A stretch of 64,000 bases of DNA from the NCBI GenBank assembly GCA_900540345.1, contig UQFK01000007.1, positions 1-64,000 on the forward strand, in the 5' to 3' direction. Below, piece by piece: positions 42,470 through 51,486 of this stretch (position 1 is its first letter; every line of letters begins with the position of its first letter). Under the pieces are notes generated by a model. It did not search any database and was not told where the DNA came from. It saw nothing but the letters and a program-made list of their open reading frames with translations. The stretch comes from an uncultured Eggerthella sp. (GTDB taxonomy: Bacteria > Actinomycetota > Coriobacteriia > Coriobacteriales > Eggerthellaceae). A program made the position numbers and the translations under genes.

Positions 42470-44629
42470 ATGTCACTTCGATCTCGTAAGAAGAGGGCAC
42501 ATCGCAGAAAACGTCAGCCGCTCAGTAAGGCCATGATGGCGCTCGTCATCGTTCTGGTCGTTTTCGGCATCGGAGGTATCGCTGCTGCTGCAGCGGCGAT
42601 GGTATGGCTCCAAGATCTGCCCGATTACAAAGATTCATCTGCATTCAACTACGCCGAGAAGACAAGTGTTTACGCCAATGATGGCACGACATTGCTTGCG
42701 GAATTCTATATCGAAAATCGCGATCCGGTCGAGCTTTCTGAAATCAGCCAATATGTGCTTGATGGAACGGTTGCGACCGAGGATGAGCGTTTTTACGAGC
42801 ACGATGGCGTCGATATGATGGGTATTGCTCGTGCTATTGTTGTGAACCTTACTGGTACTGGCAAAGAAGGCGCGTCCACTATCACGCAACAGTTCGTGCG
42901 TAATACTGTTCTTGCCGACGAAGCGACCGAATCGACCATCAAGCGTAAAGTGCGCGAAGCGTATATCTCGCTCGAGCTTGAGAAGATGTACGACAAGGAC
43001 GAGATTCTTCAAATGTATCTCAATACTATCAACTACGGCCAAGGCGCCTATGGTATCGAAGCGGCATCTCAGCTCTATTTCTCGAAACCCGCCAAAGACC
43101 TCACGCTAGATGAAGCAGCGACCCTCATCGGAATTCCTCAGTCACCCACCTATAACAACCCGATCGATAACCCAGAAAGCTGTCTTGCGCGTCGAAATCT
43201 TGTGCTCGATCGCATGCTTAGCAATCATTACATCACGCAAGAAGAGCACGATGAAGCACAACAGGCTCCCCTTGAGCTCAATGTCACGCGTGAAGAGTCG
43301 ACCAATGGCATCATCAAGTACGACTATTTCACCAGCTATGTTCGCGATACACTGCTGCAGGATTACTCGGTCAATGAAGTGTTCAAGGGTGGTTTGACGG
43401 TCGTTACAACCCTCGATCCTCATGTTCAGGATCTTGCAGAGGCCGCGGTCGATCGAAAGCTGGAAGGTTTGCCTGATAACTTAGAGTGTGCTCTTGTTGC
43501 CATCGATCCGGATACGGGCTTCATCGAGGCTATGGTTGGTGGTCGCGATTTCACTACAAATGAATTCAATCTTGCCACCCAGGCTAAACGTCAAGCTGGA
43601 TCATCATTCAAAACCTTTACGCTGCTTGCAGCACTTGATGAAGGAATTTCGCCGGAAACTAACTTGAACTGTACTTCAAAGGTGAAGATCAACGACTGGG
43701 AAGTGGCTAATTATGGCAATGCGAACTACGGTACGCGTAGCATAGAAAGCGCATTTGCGGTATCTTCCAATACTGGTTTTGCTGAATTATGCACCGAGAT
43801 CGGCCCACAGAAGGTCGTCGACATGGCACATAAATGCGGCATAGAATCAGAGCTTGAAGCGGTTCCTTCTATCACGCTTGGCGTTGAAGAGGTGAGCGTG
43901 CTTGAGATGGCTCAAGCATATGCAACGATCGCAAATGGCGGTACGCTTCATAAAGCGAATTGCATCGAAGAAATCAGGGACTCCTCAGGTCAGGTCATCT
44001 ATCGTGCTGATACCCAAGGGGAAAAGGTTTTGAGCACTGATCTTACTGAAGCCGCGGTCAAAGTGATGGAGGGCGTCGTCCAAAAAGGCACGGGTCGTAA
44101 TGCTGCTCTCTACAACGGTCAGCCTGTAGGTGGCAAGACTGGTACGAGTGAGGATTATCGCGACAAGTGGTTCTGTGGTATCACTCCGCAGATTTCGGTC
44201 GCGATTTGGATCGGTGATCGTAACGAGAAATCAATGCCGACATGGGTTGCTGCCGATAGCATCTTCGGCGATTTCGTGAACAAGCTCTTGCAGGGCCAGG
44301 AAAAAGAAGACTTCCCGAAGGGCGCAGGAACGATCAAGTTCACCAAGACCGATATCGGTCATGGTTCTGGCGCTTCGGGAGCTACGGTCTCTGCTGAGGG
44401 AGAGAAGCCTGAAGAGGACGAAAAAGAAGAGAAACCTGAAACAAACGAGCCTGAAACACCCACAACCGGAACACAGACTCCCGAAGAGGGTGGAAGTTCA
44501 GGAGGAAATAATGGCGAGAGTGGTGGTTCGAACACCCCTTCTGGCGGATCGTCAGGAGGATCGAGCTCTGGAGGAACAACTGATCCTCCATCAGGCGGGG
44601 GCTCTACCGCTACACCGGCCGCCGCTTGA
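42470..44629 (+). CDS. Class A penicillin-binding protein (glycosyltransferase/transpeptidase)
   Basis: Bifunctional peptidoglycan synthase, 719 residues. A basic cytoplasmic N-terminus and one transmembrane helix (about 22-46) anchor it. GT51 domain about 65-245, with catalytic Glu104 in ATEDERFYEHDG and GASTITQQFVRN. Transpeptidase domain about 330-610: Ser378 and Lys381 in GSSFKTF, Ser432-x-Asn434 in VSSNTGF, and Lys556-Thr-Gly in GKTGTSED. The last 80 or so residues are a Pro/Glu- then Gly/Ser/Thr-rich wall-spanning tail with no fold. ATG at 42470 has TGGAGG upstream. Monocistronic or with the following lipoprotein gene. Confidence 0.94.
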   Translation: MSLRSRKKRAHRRKRQPLSKAMMALVIVLVVFGIGGIAAAAAAMVWLQDLPDYKDSSAFNYAEKTSVYANDGTTLLAEFYIENRDPVELSEISQYVLDGTVATEDERFYEHDGVDMMGIARAIVVNLTGTGKEGASTITQQFVRNTVLADEATESTIKRKVREAYISLELEKMYDKDEILQMYLNTINYGQGAYGIEAASQLYFSKPAKDLTLDEAATLIGIPQSPTYNNPIDNPESCLARRNLVLDRMLSNHYITQEEHDEAQQAPLELNVTREESTNGIIKYDYFTSYVRDTLLQDYSVNEVFKGGLTVVTTLDPHVQDLAEAAVDRKLEGLPDNLECALVAIDPDTGFIEAMVGGRDFTTNEFNLATQAKRQAGSSFKTFTLLAALDEGISPETNLNCTSKVKINDWEVANYGNANYGTRSIESAFAVSSNTGFAELCTEIGPQKVVDMAHKCGIESELEAVPSITLGVEEVSVLEMAQAYATIANGGTLHKANCIEEIRDSSGQVIYRADTQGEKVLSTDLTEAAVKVMEGVVQKGTGRNAALYNGQPVGGKTGTSEDYRDKWFCGITPQISVAIWIGDRNEKSMPTWVAADSIFGDFVNKLLQGQEKEDFPKGAGTIKFTKTDIGHGSGASGATVSAEGEKPEEDEKEEKPETNEPETPTTGTQTPEEGGSSGGNNGESGGSNTPSGGSSGGSSSGGTTDPPSGGGSTATPAAA

Positions 44630-44704
44630 TAAGGCCGTGTAAGCAACACGCATCATCGGTTCGCATGAAGAGTGCGATCCTTACCACTATGAATGAAGGG
44701 CAGT

Positions 44705-45220
44705 ATGAATAAGAATTCTCACACGATATCGATCTCATCCCGCATGGCAGGTCTTGTCGCGCTCATCGCGCTTGTGTGCACGCTTGTGTTGTCGGGCTGC
44801 GCGTCTGGTACTACGCAATCAGATGATCCGCAAACCCTCAATCGTCAGTATATGGCGAACGTAAACCAGATCATGGAGGAGATTGATGCTCAGATGACCG
44901 AGTTTTCCTCGATCATCAAGGATGGCGAGGTCGTTTCTTTTGGCACGCAACTCGCTAATATCAATAACTCAGTGGACAAGCTCAAAGCGCTCTCTGTTCC
45001 TGATGCGATGAAAGATATTCAGGCAGATTATCTTAAGGGCACTGAAGAGCTGCAGCAAGCTTTTGCTGCGTATGTCGATCTTTATGAAGACGTGAAGGTG
45101 CCAGAAAATGGCAAGTTCGATTTTGCGACCTATGGCGATCGTCTGAATGAGGTACGTTCTCATTATGAGGCAGGCATAGAAGCCCTGCAAAGCGCCGATC
45201 AAAAAGCTGCAGACGCGTAA
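44705..45220 (+). CDS. Small lipoprotein, unknown function
   Basis: 171 residues. Type II signal peptide with a hydrophobic core and lipobox VLSGC, modified Cys32. The mature part is helical and predicted periplasmic/extracytoplasmic, without a motif I recognise; it has patterns like AFAAYVDLYEDVK and HYEAGIEALQSADQK suggestive of a helical bundle. I chose the ATG at 44705 with AAGGG upstream; an in-frame ATG 12 bases earlier has a poorer site. It follows the penicillin-binding protein by 75 bp. A hairpin at 45249-45286 (CTGCACTGAAA with TTTCGGTGCAG) may end the unit. Confidence 0.82.
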   Translation: MNKNSHTISISSRMAGLVALIALVCTLVLSGCASGTTQSDDPQTLNRQYMANVNQIMEEIDAQMTEFSSIIKDGEVVSFGTQLANINNSVDKLKALSVPDAMKDIQADYLKGTEELQQAFAAYVDLYEDVKVPENGKFDFATYGDRLNEVRSHYEAGIEALQSADQKAADA

Positions 45221-45310
45221 ACGTCGTTCTGCTTCTTTTAGAATCATTCTGCACTGAAACGAGCGTAGCAGCTTTTTTCGGTGCAGTGTTGTCTTATAAG
45301 GGATGTTGCC

Positions 45311-47821
45311 ATGAAGCATATTGAACTCTTAGCCCCCGCAGGTAATATGACCTGCCTTCATGCCGCAGTGAGCGCTGGTGCCGATGCGGTCTATCTCGGG
45401 GCATCCGATTTCAATGCACGCAGAAATGCCGATAACTTCACTATCGAAACTTTGCGCGAAGCGTGTGACTATGCTCATCTTCGTGGCGTGAAGGTCTATT
45501 TGACCGTCAATACGATCATCCTTCCTTCTGAGATATGGGATGCGCTCGAGTTGGTCCGTCAGGCATATCGCGCAGGCGTTGATGCGTTCATCGTGCAGGA
45601 TATCGGACTCGCTCAAGAAATCGCACGTACTATTCCCGAGACGCGAGTGCATATATCGACTCAGATGAACACCCACACAAAGGATGCGATCGTGGCTGAG
45701 GCTGCATTGGGGGCTAAACGCGTGACGCTTGCACGCGAATTATCGCTTACCGAGCTTGCCGAGTTGAGCCATTTTGCCTCTGATCTTGAGGTGGAGACAG
45801 AATGTTTTGCTCATGGTGCATTATGCGTATGTTATTCAGGTCAATGCTTCATGTCCTCGATGGTGGGCGGACGTTCGGCAAATCGTGGCATGTGCGCGCA
45901 AGCGTGTCGTTTGCCATATGAATTGCGCAATAAGGCCTTGCGCAAACCACTCGATACACCAGGCGAGCATTTGCTCTCGCCAAAAGATCTCTGCACCGCT
46001 GAGATCATCCCCGAGCTCATCCATGCAGGGGTCTCGTCGCTCAAGATCGAGGGGCGCATGAAATCCCCTGAGTACGTGAGCTGTGTTACTCGTGTATATC
46101 GAGGCATCCTCGAGCGCTTTTATAACTGGGCGCAAGTGCAGCTCGATGATGGTGTTGCGGAAACCGATCTTGATTGGCCGAATGCTCCACGCGCAACACA
46201 AGACGATCTTCAAGAACTCTCTGATGCATTCTCGCGTGGTTTTACCACAGCGTATCTTGAGCGCGAGCGTGGCAATGAGATGATGGGATATGGGCGGCCG
46301 AACAATCGCGGAAGCTTCGCCGGCCGTGTCGTAAACGTGAAGGGCAGTCGTATCACGATCGATCCAGTGCTGCGTTTGGTCGAAGGTGACGTGATCGAAT
46401 TTTGGACGAACAAAGGACATATCGTCCATACTATCGATTCATTGGAAAATCTTTCGGATGGTCGAGTGGCTGTTACGGTAGAAAAACCGCTTGGCAAAGG
46501 CGATCGTGTTTTTCGCGTACGAAGCGCGGAGGCTGCATTTCATGATAGCGATGTCGAACCTCGTATCGCGATAGATGCTCAGGTCAAGATGCATATTGGC
46601 GAGCCACTTTCGATCACTCTTTTTGCAGAGGATCCGTGTGCTGCTCAAGGTGGAAGCTCTCTTGAGAATCGGAGCGGCAAGAAGATCTCGGTTACTATTC
46701 AGGGCGATGTGGTCGAAGCTGCTCGAACAAAAGCAGTCACAACTAACGAAGTGATCGAGCACATCGATCGCCTCGGATCGACCCCGTTTGCACTAGATCG
46801 CATCGAAATCGAGCTCGACGAAGGTGTCGGAATCGGGTTTTCCGCGTTGCATAAGGCGCGCGCAAAGGCATGTGAGCAACTCATAGCAGCTCTGCTTGCG
46901 CCCTTTCATGGCCGCGTGCTCGAGAAAGCACCTTCGCGCGTCTATGATCCGCGTATTCGCAAAGGTTCTTGTAAGGTTGCAGTATTGGCTACGAATCCTG
47001 CTTGTGCCCGTGCGGCAAAACGCGCAGGTGCCGACCTTATTTATGTCCCTGTTCAGAACTATCGTCGGGGCGAATCGGTCATTGCAGGTCAACTCTCAAC
47101 CACAGCCGAACAAGCGGGATATCCCAAGCAATGCATTCCTATTATGCCTGTGGTCGCTCATGATGGGGACGAGCAGCGCCGCAACGGTTTCGATATATGG
47201 AAGCGTGTAAAAGCAGAGAAGCCAGTCATGGTGCAGAATCTTGGGCAAGTCGTTCATGCGAGTGAGCTTGGTGCTCAGATTGAGATCGGTCCCTTCTTGC
47301 CTATTACGAATCGTCTCGATCTGCAGGTCGCGCATGAGTTTGAAGCACAGCGCATCTGGCTTTCGCCCGAACTTACACTTCGTCAGGTCGAAGAGTTAGG
47401 TGAGGTGAGCCCAGTACCGCTCGGATTCACTATCATGGGCCACACGGAGCTTATGGTGACAGAGCATTGTTTGCTCATGAGCCAAGGACCGTGCAATGAA
47501 GATTGCTCAAACTGCGCTCGTCGTAAGAGTCCACACTATTTGAAGGATCGCAAAGGCTACGAGCTGCCTGTTATTACCGATGTGCTTGGTCGCAGTCATC
47601 TTTACAATGCAGTTGGGCTTGACGTTGCTCATGCTGCGCCCGATCTGATCGCTGCTGGCGTTTCGGCATTCATGGTCGACACTACGCTTATGAATGTCGA
47701 TCAGGTTTCTAAAAAGGTTGCTCGCGCAGTGCGCGCTCGTGATATTGCGCTCAAGAGCGGCGATAGGGTCTCACGGGCTGAAGGCACCACCACTGGCCAT
47801 TTGTTCCGGGGCGTGAACTGA
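45311..47821 (+). CDS. U32-family peptidase / RlhA-type RNA hydroxylase
   Basis: 836 residues. N-terminal U32 domain (about 1-300): IELLAPAGNMTCLHAAVSAGADAVYLG and the cysteine-rich ECFAHGALCVCYSGQCFMSS with NRGMCAQACRLPYEL. A middle region (about 310-480) carries RNA- or cofactor-associated beta folds, and a C-terminal DUF3656-like part has TEHCLLMSQGPCNEDCSNCARRKSPHYLKDRKG. Two-part U32 proteins of this kind include RlhA, which hydroxylates C2501 of 23S rRNA; others are called collagenase-like peptidases. I favour rRNA modification because the cysteine set is complete, but this is inference. ATG at 45311 follows AAGGGATG; a frame to 45281 lacks support. Confidence 0.9.
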   Translation: MKHIELLAPAGNMTCLHAAVSAGADAVYLGASDFNARRNADNFTIETLREACDYAHLRGVKVYLTVNTIILPSEIWDALELVRQAYRAGVDAFIVQDIGLAQEIARTIPETRVHISTQMNTHTKDAIVAEAALGAKRVTLARELSLTELAELSHFASDLEVETECFAHGALCVCYSGQCFMSSMVGGRSANRGMCAQACRLPYELRNKALRKPLDTPGEHLLSPKDLCTAEIIPELIHAGVSSLKIEGRMKSPEYVSCVTRVYRGILERFYNWAQVQLDDGVAETDLDWPNAPRATQDDLQELSDAFSRGFTTAYLERERGNEMMGYGRPNNRGSFAGRVVNVKGSRITIDPVLRLVEGDVIEFWTNKGHIVHTIDSLENLSDGRVAVTVEKPLGKGDRVFRVRSAEAAFHDSDVEPRIAIDAQVKMHIGEPLSITLFAEDPCAAQGGSSLENRSGKKISVTIQGDVVEAARTKAVTTNEVIEHIDRLGSTPFALDRIEIELDEGVGIGFSALHKARAKACEQLIAALLAPFHGRVLEKAPSRVYDPRIRKGSCKVAVLATNPACARAAKRAGADLIYVPVQNYRRGESVIAGQLSTTAEQAGYPKQCIPIMPVVAHDGDEQRRNGFDIWKRVKAEKPVMVQNLGQVVHASELGAQIEIGPFLPITNRLDLQVAHEFEAQRIWLSPELTLRQVEELGEVSPVPLGFTIMGHTELMVTEHCLLMSQGPCNEDCSNCARRKSPHYLKDRKGYELPVITDVLGRSHLYNAVGLDVAHAAPDLIAAGVSAFMVDTTLMNVDQVSKKVARAVRARDIALKSGDRVSRAEGTTTGHLFRGVN

Positions 47822-47827
47822 GCAAGA

Positions 47828-47857
47828 TTGCTCTGGTTCGCTAAAATGCGCTATAAT
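47828..47857 (+). promoter_or_regulatory. tRNA-Gln promoter
   Basis: TTGCTC at 47828 and a perfect TATAAT at 47852, separated by 18 bases, 57 bases before the mature tRNA. Confidence 0.7.
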
Positions 47858-47913
47858 CTTGTGCTTGCAAGGCTCGAATAGGTATTGTTTCGTTTCTTGC
47901 GATCGGTTGACAC

Positions 47914-47987
47914 TGGGCCATCGTCCAATGGTAGGACTCTGGTTTTTGGTACCAGCTATGTAGGTTCGAATCCTGCTGGCCCAGCCA
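47914..47987 (+). tRNA. tRNA-Gln (anticodon TTG)
   Basis: Acceptor TGGGCCA pairs with TGGCCCA, followed by G and an encoded CCA. Anticodon stem CTGGT/ACCAG encloses the loop TTTTGGT with anticodon TTG at its centre; the T arm is GTAGG-TTCGAAT-CCTGC. All four arms fold with only one G-T pair in the T stem. 74 bases. Confidence 0.97.
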
Positions 47988-47993
47988 CTTTGA

Positions 47994-48087
47994 TCTTCTG
48001 ATGGGTCATCTTTCTGCTCCAAAGCTCCTTCTTCACGAGGCATTGCTCGCTCAGTCGCTTTTCACAGAAATCTGACCCATCAGAAGA
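47994..48087. repeat. 15-bp inverted repeat enclosing the first repeat copy
   Basis: TCTTCTGATGGGTCA (47994-48008) and TGACCCATCAGAAGA (48073-48087) are perfect inverted copies. They flank the first 60-bp unit. TTTCTG and CAGAAA at that unit's ends can extend the stem, giving a cruciform or RNA hairpin of over 20 bp. It begins seven bases after the tRNA-Gln CCA. Confidence 0.85.
48011..48070. repeat. 60-bp direct repeat, copy 1
   Basis: Begins TTTCTGCTCCAAAGC and ends CGCTTTTCACAGAAA. It differs from copy 2 by one base (C at position 40 of the unit, T in copy 2). Starts 24 bases after the tRNA-Gln. No gene is credible here; both antisense frames are tRNA or repeat shadows. Confidence 0.9.
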
Positions 48088-48111
48088 CCAAATGATCAGC
48101 TTTGTACAACC

Positions 48112-48171
48112 TTTCTGCTCCAAAGCTCCTTCTTCACGAGGCATTGCTCGTTCAGTCGCTTTTCACAGAAA
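48112..48171. repeat. 60-bp direct repeat, copy 2
   Basis: Second copy, offset 101 bases from the first. It ends eight bases before the stop codon of the transglutaminase-like gene on the minus strand. Unlike copy 1 it lacks the outer 15-bp inverted repeat. Confidence 0.9.
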
Positions 48172-48178
48172 CTTGGCG

Positions 48179-49126
48179 CTAATACACGTAACGATCGGTA
48201 TAGTTGCTGCCATCGCCAACTGCGTCACCCGCACCATTGGCAGCAAAGGTCAGATCGACGCGAGTCCAATCGCGAGGGTTCACCGTAAACGACACGGTCT
48301 TCCAGCTACCATCGATCCATACCATGTTCCAGGCATGATAGATGCCATCAGGAGAGACATAGCCAGTAACGATCTTGCAGGGGATGCCAAGGCTGCGAAG
48401 CATCGCTGCGGCGAGCGAGGCGTAATCGAAGCAAATGCCTTTTTGGGTCTGCAAGGTTTCATCGGGATCAGGAATGTATCCTGATTTACCGCTTAGTTGA
48501 TCTGCTTTCGCGTTGTCGTAGACAATGTTGTTCTCGATCCACTCATAGATCAAACGTAGCGCATCCCCTTGATTCTTTGCGTTTTGCGTCAGCTCCTTAG
48601 CTTTTCTTACCACTGCGCTGTTAGCATCATAATAGCAGAATATATTTGGAACCAAGTAGGGCGCCTGCTCGCTTTCGAGCTGTGCATTCACGCTGGTGGA
48701 ATAGAGCTCAGCGTATCGTGACCCGCTTGTATTCTGCATCACTGAGACCGTATATGCGCCACTGCCCATGTCGAGTGGCACGATGATCGGTGTACCGTCA
48801 GAGGGCATATCGTAGTTCATATTCTGCCCATTTTTGCTCACTTGTAGCTTTAGCCTACTGCCCGATGTAGCGGCAGCCCCCACATAACCCTGAGTTGCTG
48901 AAGAGACGTCAATATAAGCTTTCTTCGAGCCGGTAGCAGCGGAGGAGTCAAATGTTGAAAGTGTGACATTTGCCGGAGGGGAAAATGGCTCACCGCTCGT
49001 GTCGTCAGATGAGGTAGTGCTCGAAGAGGAGCCATCCCCACACCCTGATAACGCCAATGAGCAAAGGGCGCATGCGGCCAACAGCAATGCGAAGCTAAGC
49101 AAGAGTATGGAGCGCTTGACCTCCAC
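48179..49126 (-). CDS. Transglutaminase-like lipoprotein
   Basis: 315 residues from a GTG at 49126. Type II signal peptide, with lipobox ALSGC and modified Cys29, then a Ser/Thr/Asp linker and a beta-rich middle. The C-terminal third is a transglutaminase-like cysteine protease core: Cys232 in KGICFDYASLAAAMLRSLG, His264 in YHAWNMVWIDG and a later Asp in TRVDLTF. I prefer this GTG because AAGAAGG lies eight bases upstream and the signal peptide then begins MEVKRSILLL. An ATG at 49189 would add a hydrophilic N-terminus and has no ribosome site. Probably acts on surface peptides; target unknown. Confidence 0.85.
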   Translation of the reverse strand: MEVKRSILLLSFALLLAACALCSLALSGCGDGSSSSTTSSDDTSGEPFSPPANVTLSTFDSSAATGSKKAYIDVSSATQGYVGAAATSGSRLKLQVSKNGQNMNYDMPSDGTPIIVPLDMGSGAYTVSVMQNTSGSRYAELYSTSVNAQLESEQAPYLVPNIFCYYDANSAVVRKAKELTQNAKNQGDALRLIYEWIENNIVYDNAKADQLSGKSGYIPDPDETLQTQKGICFDYASLAAAMLRSLGIPCKIVTGYVSPDGIYHAWNMVWIDGSWKTVSFTVNPRDWTRVDLTFAANGAGDAVGDGSNYTDRYVY

Positions 49127-49223
49127 AGTAGCGGCCTTCTTTCCATGCACAAGACACGTCTGAGCGCGATCGTGATCACGCGAGGCCATATAGATGATAT
49201 GAGAAATATGGCCTAATCGCACT

Positions 49224-49229
49224 ATTATA
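49224..49229 (-). promoter_or_regulatory. -10 element of the transglutaminase-like gene
   Basis: Perfect TATAAT on the minus strand, 97 bases before the chosen GTG. The 342-bp gap to the PilC-type gene also holds the palindrome GTTGCGCAAC (49267-49276) and a CCAAAAA/TTTTTGG hairpin (49280-49310). I see no gene in it. Confidence 0.55.
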
Positions 49230-49468
49230 CCGAGCGATCGATCAAAGACAAAGCATGCTCACGCACGTTGCGCAACATCCCAAAAATGAGCATCTTATCT
49301 TGCTTTTTGGAAGAGAAAACGCTCGATTACGAGGCAATCTTTGATGTATCACGTTACAATGGATGGAATGATTTTCGATAGACCAACGAAGCCTTCAAGA
49401 TGCGGCTCGGATCGAGAAAACTCAGCTTCGAGCAGTGATCGTCGTTGAACGAGATAGGAGCGAACACC

Positions 49469-50521
49469 ATGGCACAGCGTTTAGCGGATAGTGCTGCAGT
49501 CAGTGTTTTTTGCGATAGCATCGCGCTCATGCTTTCAGTCGGCATACAGACCGATGAAGCGGTTCACATGCTTTCGGAGGATATGGAGAATACGCCTTTC
49601 GGAAAAACGTGTAAGCAGATCTATCGCAGCCTCATCGCAGGAAAAGATCTTGCGCGCTCCATGGAGGATACGGGTGCGTTTCCTCGTTATGCGATCGATA
49701 TGATTGCAGTGGGCGAGCGTTCAGGTCATCTTGAAGATGTATTGCGCAGCTTGAGCGTGTACTATAGCGAAGAGTCGCGTCTATTCACGAAGATCGCATC
49801 GAGCATTGGTTATCCGACTGCGCTGCTTTGCATCATGAGCATCATCTTGCTCTTTGCGGTGATCGTCATCCTGCCTGTATTCATCAGTGTATACGAGCGT
49901 CTTTCTGGTTCGCTTACTGCAGGATCGTTCAATGAGGTCAGCATCGCTATCGGGATCGGATGGGTAGCGCTGGCTGTTACGCTGTTTTTCGCGATCGTCT
50001 TTCTTATCGCTACCATAATGACGCGTTTCCCAAGTGGCAGACAGTCTCTTTTGAAGCTCTTCGAGAAGCTTCCGCTCACAAAGTCAGCCATGTATGAACT
50101 CGCGCTCTCGCGTTTTGTCTCGGCGCTTGCTATCTATGTGGCATCTGGTCTTAATACCGACGAAGCTATGAATGCTTCGCTCTCTACGGTTACGCATGAC
50201 CGACTCCAGCAAAACGTTTCAAAAGCCTATGAGCTAATGGTTGACAGCGAGAATCCACGAAGTATCGTACAGGCGATCAGTGAGGTCGAGCTCTTCGATC
50301 CGGTATATGTGCGTATGCTCACGGTTGCATCTCGTTCGGGCAGCCTCGATAACATTCTCATCCAACTTGCATCTTTGTTCTTCAATGAAGCGATTTCCGA
50401 CATCGATGGCGTCATCGATAGTGTTGAGCCTATCATGGCTGCATTTCTCACCGTGGCGGTGGGTGCGACACTCATCTCGGTCATGCTGCCACTCATCGGC
50501 GTCATGGGATCCATTGGTTAG
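49469..50521 (+). CDS. PilC/GspF-type inner-membrane platform protein
   Basis: 350 residues with two GspF domains: soluble helical bundle (about 10-110), transmembrane helix near 120-140, another near 165-190, second bundle (about 205-315) and a final helix (about 322-348). The motifs AVGERSGHLEDVLRSL and VASRSGSLDNILIQLA are the paired GERSG-like repeats of the family. ATG at 49469 has AGGAG upstream. It heads a six-gene run with almost no gaps, ending with a PilT-type ATPase. It is the platform for a pilus-like or pseudopilus-like machine. Confidence 0.88.
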   Translation: MAQRLADSAAVSVFCDSIALMLSVGIQTDEAVHMLSEDMENTPFGKTCKQIYRSLIAGKDLARSMEDTGAFPRYAIDMIAVGERSGHLEDVLRSLSVYYSEESRLFTKIASSIGYPTALLCIMSIILLFAVIVILPVFISVYERLSGSLTAGSFNEVSIAIGIGWVALAVTLFFAIVFLIATIMTRFPSGRQSLLKLFEKLPLTKSAMYELALSRFVSALAIYVASGLNTDEAMNASLSTVTHDRLQQNVSKAYELMVDSENPRSIVQAISEVELFDPVYVRMLTVASRSGSLDNILIQLASLFFNEAISDIDGVIDSVEPIMAAFLTVAVGATLISVMLPLIGVMGSIG

Positions 50522-50551
50522 CGAAGCGAAGCGCCGCGAAAGGTTGCTCGA

Positions 50552-50878
50552 GTGTATACAGAGCCGACACAACAACGACAGAAGCGAAAGCGCAAACGCA
50601 TCATTTGTGCGGTTGTCGCGACCTGCGCTGTTGTAGTCGTACTCTGCATTGCGTTGAACCTTGTATTTACGAATGCGAAAGAACAGGGAGCGGCATCGAT
50701 TCGAAACACCATCCTCGACTCAGCCATGCAGTGTGCTGCTATCGAGGGGTCATTCCCGACCAATCTCGCCTATCTCGAAGATCATTACGATCTACGCGTC
50801 AACCATGATGACTATGTGGTCATCTATGAGGTGCTCGCAAGTAATACGCTACCAAGTGTCGTGGTGATGCCTCGATGA
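50552..50878 (+). CDS. Small single-helix protein of the pilus-like cluster
   Basis: 108 residues from a GTG at 50552 with GAAAGG upstream. A basic N-terminus is followed by one transmembrane helix (about 17-39), then a small outside domain containing IEGSFPTNLAYLEDHYDLRVN and DYVVIYEVLASNTLPSV. This C-terminal pattern resembles small pilin-like proteins of Gram-positive PilC/PilT neighbourhoods. No classical Gly-Phe prepilin cleavage motif is visible. It overlaps the next gene by four bases. Confidence 0.78.
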   Translation: MYTEPTQQRQKRKRKRIICAVVATCAVVVVLCIALNLVFTNAKEQGAASIRNTILDSAMQCAAIEGSFPTNLAYLEDHYDLRVNHDDYVVIYEVLASNTLPSVVVMPR

Positions 50879-51486
50879 GTTGCCAAGCGAGAAATAGCAC
50901 CGTTGCGCTCCCGCGTCTCTCAGGGCAAGATGCGAGCTCGAAGAGCTTCGTGCTCCAAGACACCAACGACCAGCAGCGGGGCGTGTTTTCGCCATCGGCC
51001 TTACGCGATCAGCAAGCCCCGATGAGCATATCATCGAATCGTGCATTTGCTGCAGTGCTCTTTGGTTTGTTCATTGTCATGCTGCTCATTTCCTTTCTGG
51101 TGGGTATAAATGTATACCAGGCGCTCAACACGATGGCTTCGGGTGAAAGCACAGAGCGGCTCGAGCAGTCTTTTCTTGCAAACACCATTCATTCGAATGA
51201 TATGTATGATGCGGTCTTGATTGGTGAGGGCCCCGAAGGCGCTGCGCTGGTTTTGCGTGAATCGATCGATGGGGCAGAAGGTTATGAGACTCGCATCTAT
51301 GCCTTCAATGGTTCGATCATGCAAGAGTATGCTCTCGAAGAGAGCCCTTATGCCCCAGAAAAAGCCATCACGCTCTTTGATTCAGATCTTTTCGACTTCT
51401 CATACGAAAACGGACTGCTCACCATCACTACTGACAATGGCAGCGTTGATGTTGCTTTGCGAAGTGCAGAAGGGGGTCGCTCATGA
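50875..51486 (+). CDS. Single-helix protein, DUF4860-like
   Basis: 203 residues. A 55-residue hydrophilic N-terminus precedes one transmembrane helix (about 57-80), then an extracytoplasmic domain with acidic beta-rich sequence (ALVLRESIDGAEGYETRIYAF, LFDFSYENGLLTITT). It looks like the DUF4860 family of actinobacterial pilus-type clusters, a guess from position and shape. ATGA overlaps join it to both neighbours, so the start at 50875 is supported although an internal ATG at 51022 would also precede the helix. Confidence 0.76.
   Translation: MSCQARNSTVALPRLSGQDASSKSFVLQDTNDQQRGVFSPSALRDQQAPMSISSNRAFAAVLFGLFIVMLLISFLVGINVYQALNTMASGESTERLEQSFLANTIHSNDMYDAVLIGEGPEGAALVLRESIDGAEGYETRIYAFNGSIMQEYALEESPYAPEKAITLFDSDLFDFSYENGLLTITTDNGSVDVALRSAEGGRS

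Noticed and set aside
44362..44629. Gly/Ser/Thr/Pro-rich sequence suspected as a repeat array
   Set aside because: It is the low-complexity tail of the penicillin-binding protein, in frame, without regular units.
47771..48144. Two minus-strand open frames (90 and 62 residues) across tRNA-Gln and the repeats, with the string AGPAGFEPT
   Set aside because: They are antisense to the tRNA and the repeat. This peptide is a well-known artefact of translated tRNA genes; no ribosome site or family supports them.
47994..48171. CRISPR array
   Set aside because: There are only two copies, 60 bp long, with a 41-bp gap and an inverted repeat around one; no cas gene is in the window.
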